Positions 8,609 to 16,170 of a stretch of DNA of 34,979 bases are shown piece after piece. The stretch lies in contig CANQWK010000013.1 in NCBI GenBank assembly GCA_947627545.1, forward strand, positions 1 to 34,979. The letters run 5' to 3'. Every line of letters starts with the position of its first letter. The stretch's first letter is position 1. The notes beneath the pieces were generated by a model. The model did not search any database, was not told the DNA's origin, and was given only the letters and a program-made list of their open reading frames with translations. The position numbers and the translations under genes were made by a program. Source of the DNA: an uncultured Clostridia bacterium (GTDB taxonomy: Bacteria; Bacillota; Clostridia; Christensenellales; UBA1242).

Positions 8609-10528
8609 ATGGCAATTAATATATTAGATAGTTTAATAATAAATCGCATTTCAGCCGGAGAAGTGGTTGAAAGCCCATTTTCAATTGTAAAAGAATTGAT
8701 AGATAATTCGCTAGATGCTGGTGCAACCAATATATATGTAGAAATAAAAAATGGCGGAATTGACCAAATAATTGTTAAAGACAATGGAAAAGGCATAGCA
8801 GAAGAAGATATAATTAAAGCTTTTTTACCTCATGCTACAAGCAAAATTAAAAATATAGAAGATTTAGATTCTATTGCTACATTAGGTTTTAGGGGCGAAG
8901 CATTAGCTAGTATATCTAATGTAACTCAAACCACATTAATTTCAAAAACCAACCAAGCGGATTTTGCTTTTAAATTAGAAGTTAATGGTGGCAAATTTGG
9001 TGATGTCGAACCAACATCTTTAGATTGCGGAACTAAAATTGAAGTAAATAATCTATTTTTTAACATACCAGCAAGGCGAAAATTTTTAAAAAAACCTAAA
9101 CAAGAAGAAAATCAAATAACTAATATTATATCAAGATATATTTTAGCCAATCCTTCTATAAGTTTTAAATATGTTGTAGATAATAACGTAATTTATCAAA
9201 CTACAGGCAAAACTTTGCAAGATGCTATTTATTGTGTATATGGCAATGACATTACACAAAATACAATGTATATTAAAAAAGAAACAGGTAATTTAAAATT
9301 AGAAGGCTACATATCTAAAATTGGTTTTTCAAAGCCAAACACAACTTATCAAACACTAATTATTAATGGAAGATACGTTATAGATGAAATTGTTTCAAAA
9401 GCAGTATATATGGCTTTTGAGGAATATTTAATGACAAGGCAATTTCCTTTTTATGTTTTAAACCTAACAATGCCAAACGTTGACATTGATGTTAACGTTC
9501 ATCCAAGCAAAATGAATGTTAAATTTGCCAATCCAAGCAAAATTTACGATTTAGTTTACACGGCTTGCCGTTCAGCAATTTATAATTCAATAAGTCCAAA
9601 AACCGAACATAAAATCGAATATATAGAAGAAAATAATAATAACAATACTTCATTTAGTATAATTAAAACAGATATCAACTCACTTAAAGAAATTGAAATA
9701 GAGCCAAATGTTAAATTTAACTCTAACTCAAATGTGGTTTTACGTCAAACGGCGTACTCGCCTATAACGTTTTTTGATTTAAAACAAAATGATTTAAATT
9801 CTTCAACTAATTCAGTTTCAACACAAGAAAATGAAGAATTTGCAACTGATTTTAACAAATCAGATTTAAATTTAAACGAAACACAAAACAATGCTAATGA
9901 ATTAAAATCTAACACAAATTCTAACTTAACACCTTATAAAGATGTTTCTAACTTTGTAGATTTCAAAATTATTGGCGAATTATTTAATGAATTTTTAGTA
10001 TTAGAGAAGGGCAATAATTTAATACTTTTAGATTTCCATGCTGGGCATGAAAGATTAAATTATGATAAATTTACAAATATGGTTAATTCAAGAAATATTG
10101 TTATACAACAATTGTTAGTTCCTTATATTCAAGATGTAAATAAAATAGAATTGGACTTTATTTTAGAACTAAAACCTAAATTGTTAGAGTTAGGTTTTGA
10201 AATTGACCAATTTGGAGAAAATAAAATAATCATTCAATCCATTCCTATGCAACTTAAAGATATTAATTTAAAAGAATTTGTAGATGACCTTCTTCACGAT
10301 ATGAAAAATTTGCGACCAAAAATGAATAATGAAATTAAACATTATTTAATGCAAAAAGCATGCAAAAGCAGTGTAAAAAGTGGCATGAAATTAACCGAAT
10401 TAGAAATAAAAGAATTGCTAAAAAATTTAGATGAAAATAATCCTGTTTTATTATGTCCTCATGGCAGACCGGTAATAACAGTTATTTCTCGTTCACAAAT
10501 AGAAAAGTGGTTTAAGCGTTTAGTATGA
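8609..10528 (+). CDS. mutL: DNA mismatch repair protein MutL (nicking endonuclease type)
   Basis: Couples MutS mismatch recognition to strand removal. The N-terminal GHKL ATPase shows NRISAGEVV, ELIDNSLDAGA, DNGKGI and GFRGEALASI. An Asn/Ser-rich linker (about residues 335-445) leads to the C-terminal dimerisation and endonuclease domain. That domain carries a variant of the DQHA(X)2E(X)4E metal motif: Asp475, Phe in place of Gln, His477, Ala, Glu481, and Asp in place of the last Glu. It also has ACKSSVK and CPHGRPV. This fits organisms without MutH. The ribosome site AGGAG lies 6 bases before the ATG. The gene ends in TGA, overlapping miaA by 4 bp (ATGA). Confidence 0.97.
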   Translation: MAINILDSLIINRISAGEVVESPFSIVKELIDNSLDAGATNIYVEIKNGGIDQIIVKDNGKGIAEEDIIKAFLPHATSKIKNIEDLDSIATLGFRGEALASISNVTQTTLISKTNQADFAFKLEVNGGKFGDVEPTSLDCGTKIEVNNLFFNIPARRKFLKKPKQEENQITNIISRYILANPSISFKYVVDNNVIYQTTGKTLQDAIYCVYGNDITQNTMYIKKETGNLKLEGYISKIGFSKPNTTYQTLIINGRYVIDEIVSKAVYMAFEEYLMTRQFPFYVLNLTMPNVDIDVNVHPSKMNVKFANPSKIYDLVYTACRSAIYNSISPKTEHKIEYIEENNNNNTSFSIIKTDINSLKEIEIEPNVKFNSNSNVVLRQTAYSPITFFDLKQNDLNSSTNSVSTQENEEFATDFNKSDLNLNETQNNANELKSNTNSNLTPYKDVSNFVDFKIIGELFNEFLVLEKGNNLILLDFHAGHERLNYDKFTNMVNSRNIVIQQLLVPYIQDVNKIELDFILELKPKLLELGFEIDQFGENKIIIQSIPMQLKDINLKEFVDDLLHDMKNLRPKMNNEIKHYLMQKACKSSVKSGMKLTELEIKELLKNLDENNPVLLCPHGRPVITVISRSQIEKWFKRLV

Positions 10529-11415
10529 ACAAAATTTTAATAATTACAGGTTTAACTTGCAGTGGAAAGTCGTCATTAGCAATAAAAATTGCAAAAAAAT
10601 ATAATGGCGAAATTATTTCTGCGGATAGCGTTCAAATTTATAAAGGGCTAGATATAGGCAGTGCAAAAATAGACAAAAAAACTCAAAATCAAGTTAAGCA
10701 TTACTTAATTGACATCAAAAATGCCAACGAAACCTATAATGTTGGCGAATTTATTAATGATTGTAAATCTTCAATAAATTTAATAATTTCAAAAGGTAAA
10801 CTGCCTATTATCGTTGGAGGTACAGGCCTATACATTAAAGCGTTACTTGAAGGTTATTCTTTAGGCGAAACAAAATCTAATTTAGATTTTAGAAATGAAA
10901 TGCTAGAAAAATGTAACAAATATGGCAATAAATATGTTTGGGAAATCCTTAACAAAATTAACCCAGAAAAAGCGGCTACCGTTCATTTTAACAATATTAA
11001 ACGCGTTATTAGGTATTTAGAAATAGAAAAGTTTGGAAAACCAATTGCTAAAACTAAATCAATTTTGTCTGATTTTAAAACCTTAACAATTGGGCTTATT
11101 GAAGATAGAGATATAATTTATTCAAAAATCAACTCAAGAGTTGATGAAATGATTAGTCAGGGTTTGCAAACTGAAGTTAAAAATCTTATTAAAAATGGAA
11201 TTACAAGCAATTGTCAGTCTATGCAAGCAATAGGGTATAAGGAATGGTTCAGTTTTTTTGATGGCAAAATTGATTTAAACACTACAATTGAACTAATAAA
11301 GCAGCATACTAGAAACTATTGCAAACGACAACTTACTTTTTTAAAAACAATAAATAATATAAAACTATGCAACTTTGAAGATGCCGAAAAACAAATTAAG
11401 GAGTTTTTATGTTAA
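10525..11415 (+). CDS. miaA: tRNA dimethylallyltransferase
   Basis: Transfers dimethylallyl from its diphosphate to A37 of tRNAs reading UNN codons, giving i6A, the substrate of MiaB. The P-loop is GLTCSGKSS (residues 8-16). DSVQIYKGLDIGSAK and VGGTGLYIKAL are characteristic of the family, as is the late QAIGYKEW. Length 296 is typical. There is no strong ribosome site of its own; the ATGA overlap with mutL points to translational coupling. It overlaps the next gene by 7 bp. In many relatives hfq follows miaA, but here there is no room for it. Confidence 0.97.
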   Translation: MNKILIITGLTCSGKSSLAIKIAKKYNGEIISADSVQIYKGLDIGSAKIDKKTQNQVKHYLIDIKNANETYNVGEFINDCKSSINLIISKGKLPIIVGGTGLYIKALLEGYSLGETKSNLDFRNEMLEKCNKYGNKYVWEILNKINPEKAATVHFNNIKRVIRYLEIEKFGKPIAKTKSILSDFKTLTIGLIEDRDIIYSKINSRVDEMISQGLQTEVKNLIKNGITSNCQSMQAIGYKEWFSFFDGKIDLNTTIELIKQHTRNYCKRQLTFLKTINNIKLCNFEDAEKQIKEFLC

Positions 11416-12659
11416 CAATTGAAAAAAAGTTACAAACATTTATAGAACAATGCGAAAACGAACTTAACCAAAAATTTAAAGAAATTGATAATATTGAATT
11501 AATTAATCAATTAAAAGTGTTAAATGCTTTTAATGAAAATAATGTTCAATCAAATCATTTTATTGGCAGCACAGGTTACGGACATAATGATATTGGTAAA
11601 GAGAAATTATGCCAAGTTTTTGCAAGCATTTTTCACACAGAAACGGCTTTTGTTACTCCGTTAATTAGTTGCGGAACAGAAGCCATAAGCCAAACTTTGT
11701 TAGGATTGTTAAGACCTAATGACACCATGCTTTGTATTTCAGGCAGCCCATATGATACTTTGCATAAGGTTATTTTTGGAGAAAAGGGTAAAGATATAGG
11801 CTCGTTAAAGGACTACAATATTAACTATGAAGAAGTAGCCTTACTTAATGGAGAATTTGATACAAATTCCATTGTAAATGCCATAGAAACTTTAAAACCT
11901 AAAATAATATATATACAACGTTCTAGAGGTTATAGTTTTAGAAACGCAATCACTATAAAGCAAATTGCTGAAATTATTATAAGTATAAAATTGCATACAA
12001 ATGCACCTATTATTGTTGATAATTGCTACGGAGAATTTACTGAAATCGATGAGCCTACCGATGTAGGAGCAGATATTGTTGTAGGGTCTTTGCTTAAAAA
12101 TATAGGTGGGGGAATAGCCTCGACAGGCGGTTATATTGCAGGTAAAAAAGAATTAATTGAAAAAATAGTCTATAAAATTATGAGTCCGGCACTTTCAAGC
12201 GATAACGGTTCCTTTTCGCTAGGCTATAAGGAATTTTTTGAAGGAGTATTTATTTCACCACACATTGTTGCACAAGCAAAAAAAGTTGCCATATTAACTA
12301 GTGTTGCATTAACAAAATTAGGCTACAAAACAATTCCTTCCATTAACGATACAATTTCAGACATTGTTTGCAGCATACAATTCAACGATAAAGAAAAACT
12401 ATTAAAATTTACAAATGCAATACAGCAGGCAAGTGCAGTTGACAGCAATTCCATTATCGAAGCAGGGGAGATGGATGGTTATGAAGATAAAATTGTTATG
12501 GCAAGTGGAAGTTTTAACCAGGGCAGCAGTATTGAACTAAGTTGTGACGGACCTATGAGAGAACCTTTTGTGGCATATTTACAAGGTTCGCTAAGTTATG
12601 CTCACGGAAAGTTAGGGTTAATGAATGCCATAAAATCCATTATAAATAAAGATATTTAA
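11409..12659 (+). CDS. ynbB: PLP-dependent 'aluminium resistance'/methionine gamma-lyase-like protein (YnbB family)
   Basis: Fold-type I PLP enzyme of 416 residues, of the family named after aluminium resistance and annotated as methionine gamma-lyase related. Seen: the N-terminal FIGSTGYGHND, SCGTEAISQTLLGLLRP, the aspartate in IIVDNCYGEF that would hold the PLP ring nitrogen, and the probable Schiff-base lysine in GSLLKNIGGGIASTGGY. The true substrate is not established for the family. It follows miaA closely in Bacillus relatives too, so the synteny supports the call. AAGGAG precedes the ATG inside the miaA tail. Last gene of the operon; a terminator follows at once. Confidence 0.9.
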   Translation: MLTIEKKLQTFIEQCENELNQKFKEIDNIELINQLKVLNAFNENNVQSNHFIGSTGYGHNDIGKEKLCQVFASIFHTETAFVTPLISCGTEAISQTLLGLLRPNDTMLCISGSPYDTLHKVIFGEKGKDIGSLKDYNINYEEVALLNGEFDTNSIVNAIETLKPKIIYIQRSRGYSFRNAITIKQIAEIIISIKLHTNAPIIVDNCYGEFTEIDEPTDVGADIVVGSLLKNIGGGIASTGGYIAGKKELIEKIVYKIMSPALSSDNGSFSLGYKEFFEGVFISPHIVAQAKKVAILTSVALTKLGYKTIPSINDTISDIVCSIQFNDKEKLLKFTNAIQQASAVDSNSIIEAGEMDGYEDKIVMASGSFNQGSSIELSCDGPMREPFVAYLQGSLSYAHGKLGLMNAIKSIINKDI

Positions 12660-12665
12660 AAAAAG

Positions 12666-12689
12666 CTGAAATTTAATTTCAGTTTTTTT
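12666..12689 (+). terminator. Terminator of the miaB-ynbB operon
   Basis: Perfect AT-rich hairpin CTGAAATT/AATTTCAG followed by seven T residues. The T-run doubles as the start of the first 14-bp repeat element (R1). Confidence 0.85.
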
Positions 12690-12739
12690 ACGCAAAGATT
12701 TTAAAAAGAATTAAATTCTGTGTGTTTTTACGCAAAGAT
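12686..12739 (+). repeat. Left pair of 14-bp elements (R1, R2)
   Basis: Two direct copies of TTTTACGCAAAGAT at 12686-12699 and 12726-12739, starting exactly 40 bp apart. The 26 bp between them do not resemble the matching gap of the right pair, so only the 14-mer is conserved. Confidence 0.9.
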
Positions 12740-13034
12740 ATGATTTTACATTTAAATCATTTTAAAAACCTTAAAACAAATTAAAAATGTTCTAAATTGG
12801 TCAAATCGTTATAAATAAGAAAGTGGGGTAGATAAAAACTGTAAACTACACATGCAGAAAACATGACCTTATCAGCATTATTTTAAACTAACATTCTAAA
12901 ATACAAACTCTGTTTATCCCTTTTTCCTATCTATTTTTTATATTTCTATTTAGGTAAAAGCGGTAAGTATAAACCTAAAACTAGAGTAATACGAATGTGG
13001 AAAAAGGCAGGGTAATGCACAGACGTCTAGACAT

Positions 13035-13068
13035 ATCTTTGCGTAAAAGCCTTCTTTTACGCAAAGAT
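13035..13068. repeat. Central inverted pair (R3, R4): 34-bp dif/lox-like site
   Basis: A perfect 15-bp inverted repeat, ATCTTTGCGTAAAAG and CTTTTACGCAAAGAT, around the asymmetric centre CCTT. Scored as 14-bp conserved arms, the spacer is 6 bp (GCCTTC); as 13-bp arms it is 8 bp. Total length is 34 bp, the layout of loxP and close to dif-type sites. The hairpin has no T-run, so it is not a usual terminator. The proposed role, a core site for the nearby tyrosine recombinase, is inference. Confidence 0.7.
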
Positions 13069-13388
13069 TAACCATTTTATATGTGGAAAACACGGTTTTT
13101 GTCCACCTTTATAAATTAAAATCCATTTTAGACCTTATAAGGTCAAAATTTTAAGCAACTTATAAATTTGAATTTATTAGTGATATTTCGGTTCGTATTA
13201 AATATGCTAAACTTTTAGTTTCATTTTGAATGACGGATTGGTCATCTTGTAATTTTCCAATTTGTCTAGATGCAGATTTACATCTATAACCTAGTTATAA
13301 TTTATTCTAATTACAATTTATTATTATGTAAAATATTGGTTAATATAGTAATAATTTATCATATAATATCAAAAAACAAATAATTATC

Positions 13389-13442
13389 ATCTTTGCGTAA
13401 AAACTTTATCATAATCAGCAAAACATCTATCTTTGCGTAAAA
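13389..13442 (-). repeat. Right pair of 14-bp elements (R5, R6)
   Basis: Two direct copies of the same 14-mer on the minus strand, at 13389-13402 and 13429-13442, again starting 40 bp apart and pointing towards the left pair. Sequence between the copies is unrelated to that of the left pair. Confidence 0.9.
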
Positions 13443-13460
13443 AACCTTATATTATAATTT

Positions 13461-13491
13461 AAAAAAATAGCCTAATTATTTATAGGCTATT
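13461..13491 (-). terminator. Terminator of serS
   Basis: Hairpin AATAGCCTA/TAGGCTATT (13466-13474 with 13483-13491), followed on the minus strand by seven T residues. The serS stop codon lies inside the stem. Confidence 0.88.
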
Positions 13492-14764
13492 TTATAACTT
13501 TTGTATTTCCCATGTATGGCCATAAAACTTTAGGAATTGTAACACTTCCATCTGCTTGCAAATGATTTTCTATAAATGCTATTAACATTCTTGGCGGTGC
13601 TACCACTGTATTGTTTAATGTATGAGCAAATACATTACCCTTCTCTGTTTTGTATCTTATGCCTAATCTTCTAGCTTGAGCGTCAGTTAAATTACTGCAA
13701 GAACCAACCTCGAAATACTTTTTTTGCCTTGGACTCCAAGCTTCAACATCTAAACTTTTATATTTTAAATCTGCTAAATCTCCCGAACAACAAACTAAAG
13801 TTCTAACCGGAATTTCCATAGATACAAATAATTCAACTGTATAATTCCACATTTTTTCATACCATTGTTCGCTTTCTTCTGGTTTACAAATTACAACCAT
13901 TTCCTGCTTTTCAAATTGATGAATACGATAAATTCCCCTTTCTTCAAGCCCATGAGAACCTTTTTCTTTCCTAAAACAAGGGCTATAAGAAGTTAATGTT
14001 ATTGGTAATTTATCTTCTGGAATAATTGTATCTTGATATCTTCCAATCATTGAATGTTCGCTTGTGCCAATTAAATAAAGGTCTTCCCCCTCTATTTTAT
14101 ACATCATATTGCCCATTTCTTCAAAACTCATAACGCCTTGAACAACGCTACCATGTATCATATAAGGAGGAATTACATAGGTAAAACCTTTATTAATCAT
14201 AAAATCTCTAGCGTAAGAAAGTATGGCACTATGAAGTCTAGCAATATCGCCTGTTAAATAATAAAAACCCTGACCAGATGTTTTTCTAGCACTATCAACA
14301 TCTAAACCATTTAATTTTTCTAAAATTTCTGCATGATAAGGAATTTCAAAATCTGGCACTTTAGCTTCTAAAAAAGTTTGTGCCTGAACATTTTTACTAT
14401 CATCTTCTCCAATTGGAACATCATCTGCAATAATATTAGGAATTGACATCATATCTTGCTTAATTTTAGCTTCAATTTCAGCGGTTTCTTTTTCAATTGT
14501 TGCAATTCTTTCATTATTTTTAACAACTTCCTGTTTAATTTTTTCAGCCTCATCTTTTTTGCCAGATTTCATTAATATTCCAATTTGACTAGAAAAATTA
14601 TTTCGCTTAGACCTTAACAAATCACCTTCTTGTTTTAAAATACGCACTTTTTTATCTAAATTTAGCACTTCATCAACAAGTGGCAATTTATGATTTTGAA
14701 ATTTTTTCTTTATATTTTCCTTAACTTTTTCAGGATTTGTCCTTATTAAATTAATATCTATCAC
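13487..14764 (-). CDS. serS: Serine--tRNA ligase
   Basis: Class II aminoacyl-tRNA synthetase charging tRNA-Ser. The N-terminal 110 or so residues form the tRNA-binding coiled coil (rich in Lys and Glu). The catalytic domain follows, with TSEHSMIGRY, the motif 2 region FRKEKGSHGLEERGIYRIHQFEKQE, described here as FRKEKG followed by RIHQFEK, and the motif 3 region LNNTVVAPPRMLIAFIENH. Length 425 is typical. The start is GTG, supported by AAGGAG 10 bases upstream. No T-box leader fits in the 142 bp separating it from the divergent recombinase gene. It lies between the six-element island and the seventh 14-bp element. Confidence 0.97.
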   Translation of the reverse strand: MIDINLIRTNPEKVKENIKKKFQNHKLPLVDEVLNLDKKVRILKQEGDLLRSKRNNFSSQIGILMKSGKKDEAEKIKQEVVKNNERIATIEKETAEIEAKIKQDMMSIPNIIADDVPIGEDDSKNVQAQTFLEAKVPDFEIPYHAEILEKLNGLDVDSARKTSGQGFYYLTGDIARLHSAILSYARDFMINKGFTYVIPPYMIHGSVVQGVMSFEEMGNMMYKIEGEDLYLIGTSEHSMIGRYQDTIIPEDKLPITLTSYSPCFRKEKGSHGLEERGIYRIHQFEKQEMVVICKPEESEQWYEKMWNYTVELFVSMEIPVRTLVCCSGDLADLKYKSLDVEAWSPRQKKYFEVGSCSNLTDAQARRLGIRYKTEKGNVFAHTLNNTVVAPPRMLIAFIENHLQADGSVTIPKVLWPYMGNTKVIK

Positions 14765-14792
14765 TTAAAATATCTCCTTATTTAACTTTTAT

Positions 14793-14821
14793 ATATTAAC
14801 AAAATTATAATTCCAAGTCAA
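14793..14821 (-). promoter_or_regulatory. Likely serS promoter
   Basis: Minus-strand TTGACT (14816-14821), a 17-bp spacer and TAATAT (14793-14798), placed 29 bp before the GTG start. The -10 is imperfect (4 of 6). Confidence 0.5.
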
Positions 14822-14848
14822 TAATATTTAAAAAATAAGTAAAATTGT

Positions 14849-14878
14849 TTGTTTTTTTACGCAAAGATATTGTATAAT
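14849..14878 (+). promoter_or_regulatory. Recombinase promoter with embedded 14-bp operator (R7)
   Basis: TTGTTT (14849-14854), an 18-bp spacer and perfect TATAAT (14873-14878). The seventh TTTTACGCAAAGAT copy (14855-14868) fills the spacer between -35 and -10. A protein bound here would block RNA polymerase, so the element is probably an operator, perhaps for the recombinase itself. Confidence 0.7.
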
Positions 14879-14906
14879 CATATTAATAAAATTATATGGA
14901 GATTTT

Positions 14907-15953
14907 ATGACAAATAATTATTATTTAGATAGAAACAGAAATAATATGAAAAAATTAAACGAAATGTTAACAAATCTTCCTGCATTTTGTAGCATTTTCT
15001 TTATAGGCACACAAGATACAACTACCCCATTAACAAGAATTAATTATGCAATAGACCTTAAAACTTTTTTTAACTATTTAACAACTTACGAAACAGAATT
15101 TTTAAACAAACCAATAAAAGATATAACTTTAACTGATATAGATAGCATTACCTCTCAAACAATTGAAAGATATTTAGCATATCTTTCTTATTACGACAAA
15201 GAAAATGGTGTTGTTTTAACAAATGGTGAACGTGGAAAATTAAGAAAATTATCTAGTTTACGTGCATTTTTTAAATATTTTTTCAATAAGGATATGTTAA
15301 AATCCAATGTTGCAAGCAAGGTAAAATCTCCAAAACTGCATGAAAAGCCAATAATTCGTTTAGAGCCGCAAGAAACTCAGGAATTAATGTATTATTGTGA
15401 AACATTAAATGGATTTTCAAATCATCAAAAAAAATATAACGAAAAATTTAAAATTAGAGATAATGCAATATTATCGTTATTTTTAACAACCGGCATTCGT
15501 GTTAGCGAATGCGTAGGATTGAATGTTGATGATTTTAATTTTAGCCTTAATTCTTTTAGAGTTACGCGAAAAGGTGGCAACCAAGTTATTTTATATTTTG
15601 GCGAAGAAACATCAAAAATTTTACAAGATTATTTAAAATATAGAGAAACTTTAAACATTCCAAAAGAAGAAAAATCTATGTTTTTATCAAGTCAAAACAA
15701 GCGTATGATGGTTAGAACAATGGAATATTTAGTAAAAAAATATGCAAAAGTTGCCACCCCACTTAAAAACATTACTCCTCATAAACTTCGCTCTACTTAC
15801 GGAACAAACCTTTATAATCAAACAAAAGATATTTATATTGTCGCTGAAGTTTTAGGCCATAAAGACGTTAATACCACTAAAAAGCATTACGCCGCTATTA
15901 GTGACGATGTTAGGAAATCTGTTGCAGGCATGGTTAAATTAAAAGACAATTAG
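14907..15953 (+). CDS. XerS-like tyrosine recombinase
   Basis: Site-specific recombinase of 348 residues. The SAM-like core-binding N-terminal domain (about residues 40-135) is preceded by 40 extra residues, and the catalytic domain follows. All active-site residues are visible: Arg198 (GIRVSE), Lys222 (TRKGGN), His292 and Arg295 (PHKLRST), His318 (LGHKD) and the nucleophile Tyr328 (KKHYAA). The length, long N-terminus and motif style recall XerS, the single recombinase that resolves chromosome dimers in streptococci and lies beside its own dif site. No phage or element genes surround it, arguing for a housekeeping role. GGAG lies 5 bases before the ATG. A 14-bp element shared with the nearby island overlaps its promoter. 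An orphan integrase is the alternative. Confidence 0.88.
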   Translation: MTNNYYLDRNRNNMKKLNEMLTNLPAFCSIFFIGTQDTTTPLTRINYAIDLKTFFNYLTTYETEFLNKPIKDITLTDIDSITSQTIERYLAYLSYYDKENGVVLTNGERGKLRKLSSLRAFFKYFFNKDMLKSNVASKVKSPKLHEKPIIRLEPQETQELMYYCETLNGFSNHQKKYNEKFKIRDNAILSLFLTTGIRVSECVGLNVDDFNFSLNSFRVTRKGGNQVILYFGEETSKILQDYLKYRETLNIPKEEKSMFLSSQNKRMMVRTMEYLVKKYAKVATPLKNITPHKLRSTYGTNLYNQTKDIYIVAEVLGHKDVNTTKKHYAAISDDVRKSVAGMVKLKDN

Positions 15954-16102
15954 TCAATATCATGTGTATTTTGTATGTATAATACCCTTAATAATGTATA
16001 TTACATAATAATCTTTAATTTAATTGATTAAAAGAATTTGCAAAACATAAAAAATCATCAATTTTATTGCCTCTTATTAATTTTAAAAATTTTTATATTT
16101 AT

Positions 16103-16116
16103 CGAACATTTGTTTG
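16103..16116. promoter_or_regulatory. LexA (SOS) box
   Basis: CGAACATTTGTTTG matches the Bacillus-type box CGAACRNRYGTTYG at 13 of 14 positions. It overlaps the first bases of the lexA -35 element, as expected for autorepression. Confidence 0.85.
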
Positions 16117-16142
16117 ACAAGTGTTCTATTTTTTGCTAAAAT
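16114..16142 (+). promoter_or_regulatory. lexA promoter
   Basis: TTGACA (16114-16119), a 17-bp spacer and TAAAAT (16137-16142). The LexA box overlaps the -35. Confidence 0.85.
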
Positions 16143-16170
16143 TCTTTTAATCAATAAAAAGGAGATGTTT

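Larger units (their letters stand above)
12660..13486. other. 827-bp gene-free island between two convergent terminators
   Basis: No credible reading frame and no recognised structural RNA (no RNase P, tmRNA, SRP, 6S or T-box signature). It is bounded by the ynbB terminator on the left and the serS terminator on the right, so little transcription should cross it. It holds six of the seven 14-bp TTTTACGCAAAGAT elements and several other palindromes: ATGATTT/AAATCAT (12740-12760), AGACGTCT overlapping GTCTAGAC (13021-13032), and GACCTTATAAGGTC (13131-13144). The middle (about 12820-13095) is less AT-rich than the edges. Most likely a protein-binding or recombination locus; an unrecognised RNA cannot be excluded. 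Confidence 0.75.

Noticed and set aside
12996..13090. Possible DnaA boxes (TGTGGAAAA at 12996 and 13082)
   Set aside because: Each is one mismatch from TGTGGATAA, but there is no exact box, no cluster, and no dnaA/dnaN/gyr genes nearby; a replication origin is not supported.
12686..13442. CRISPR array
   Set aside because: Repeats are only 14 bp, in both orientations, with irregular gaps of 6 to about 320 bp, and there are no cas genes.
12686..14868. Integron (attC sites plus IntI)
   Set aside because: No gene cassettes lie between the elements, and the recombinase lacks an obvious IntI-specific patch; it looks Xer-like.
14765..14906. T-box riboswitch for serS
   Set aside because: The 142-bp divergent gap is too short and contains no T-box sequence (UGGN.ACC).
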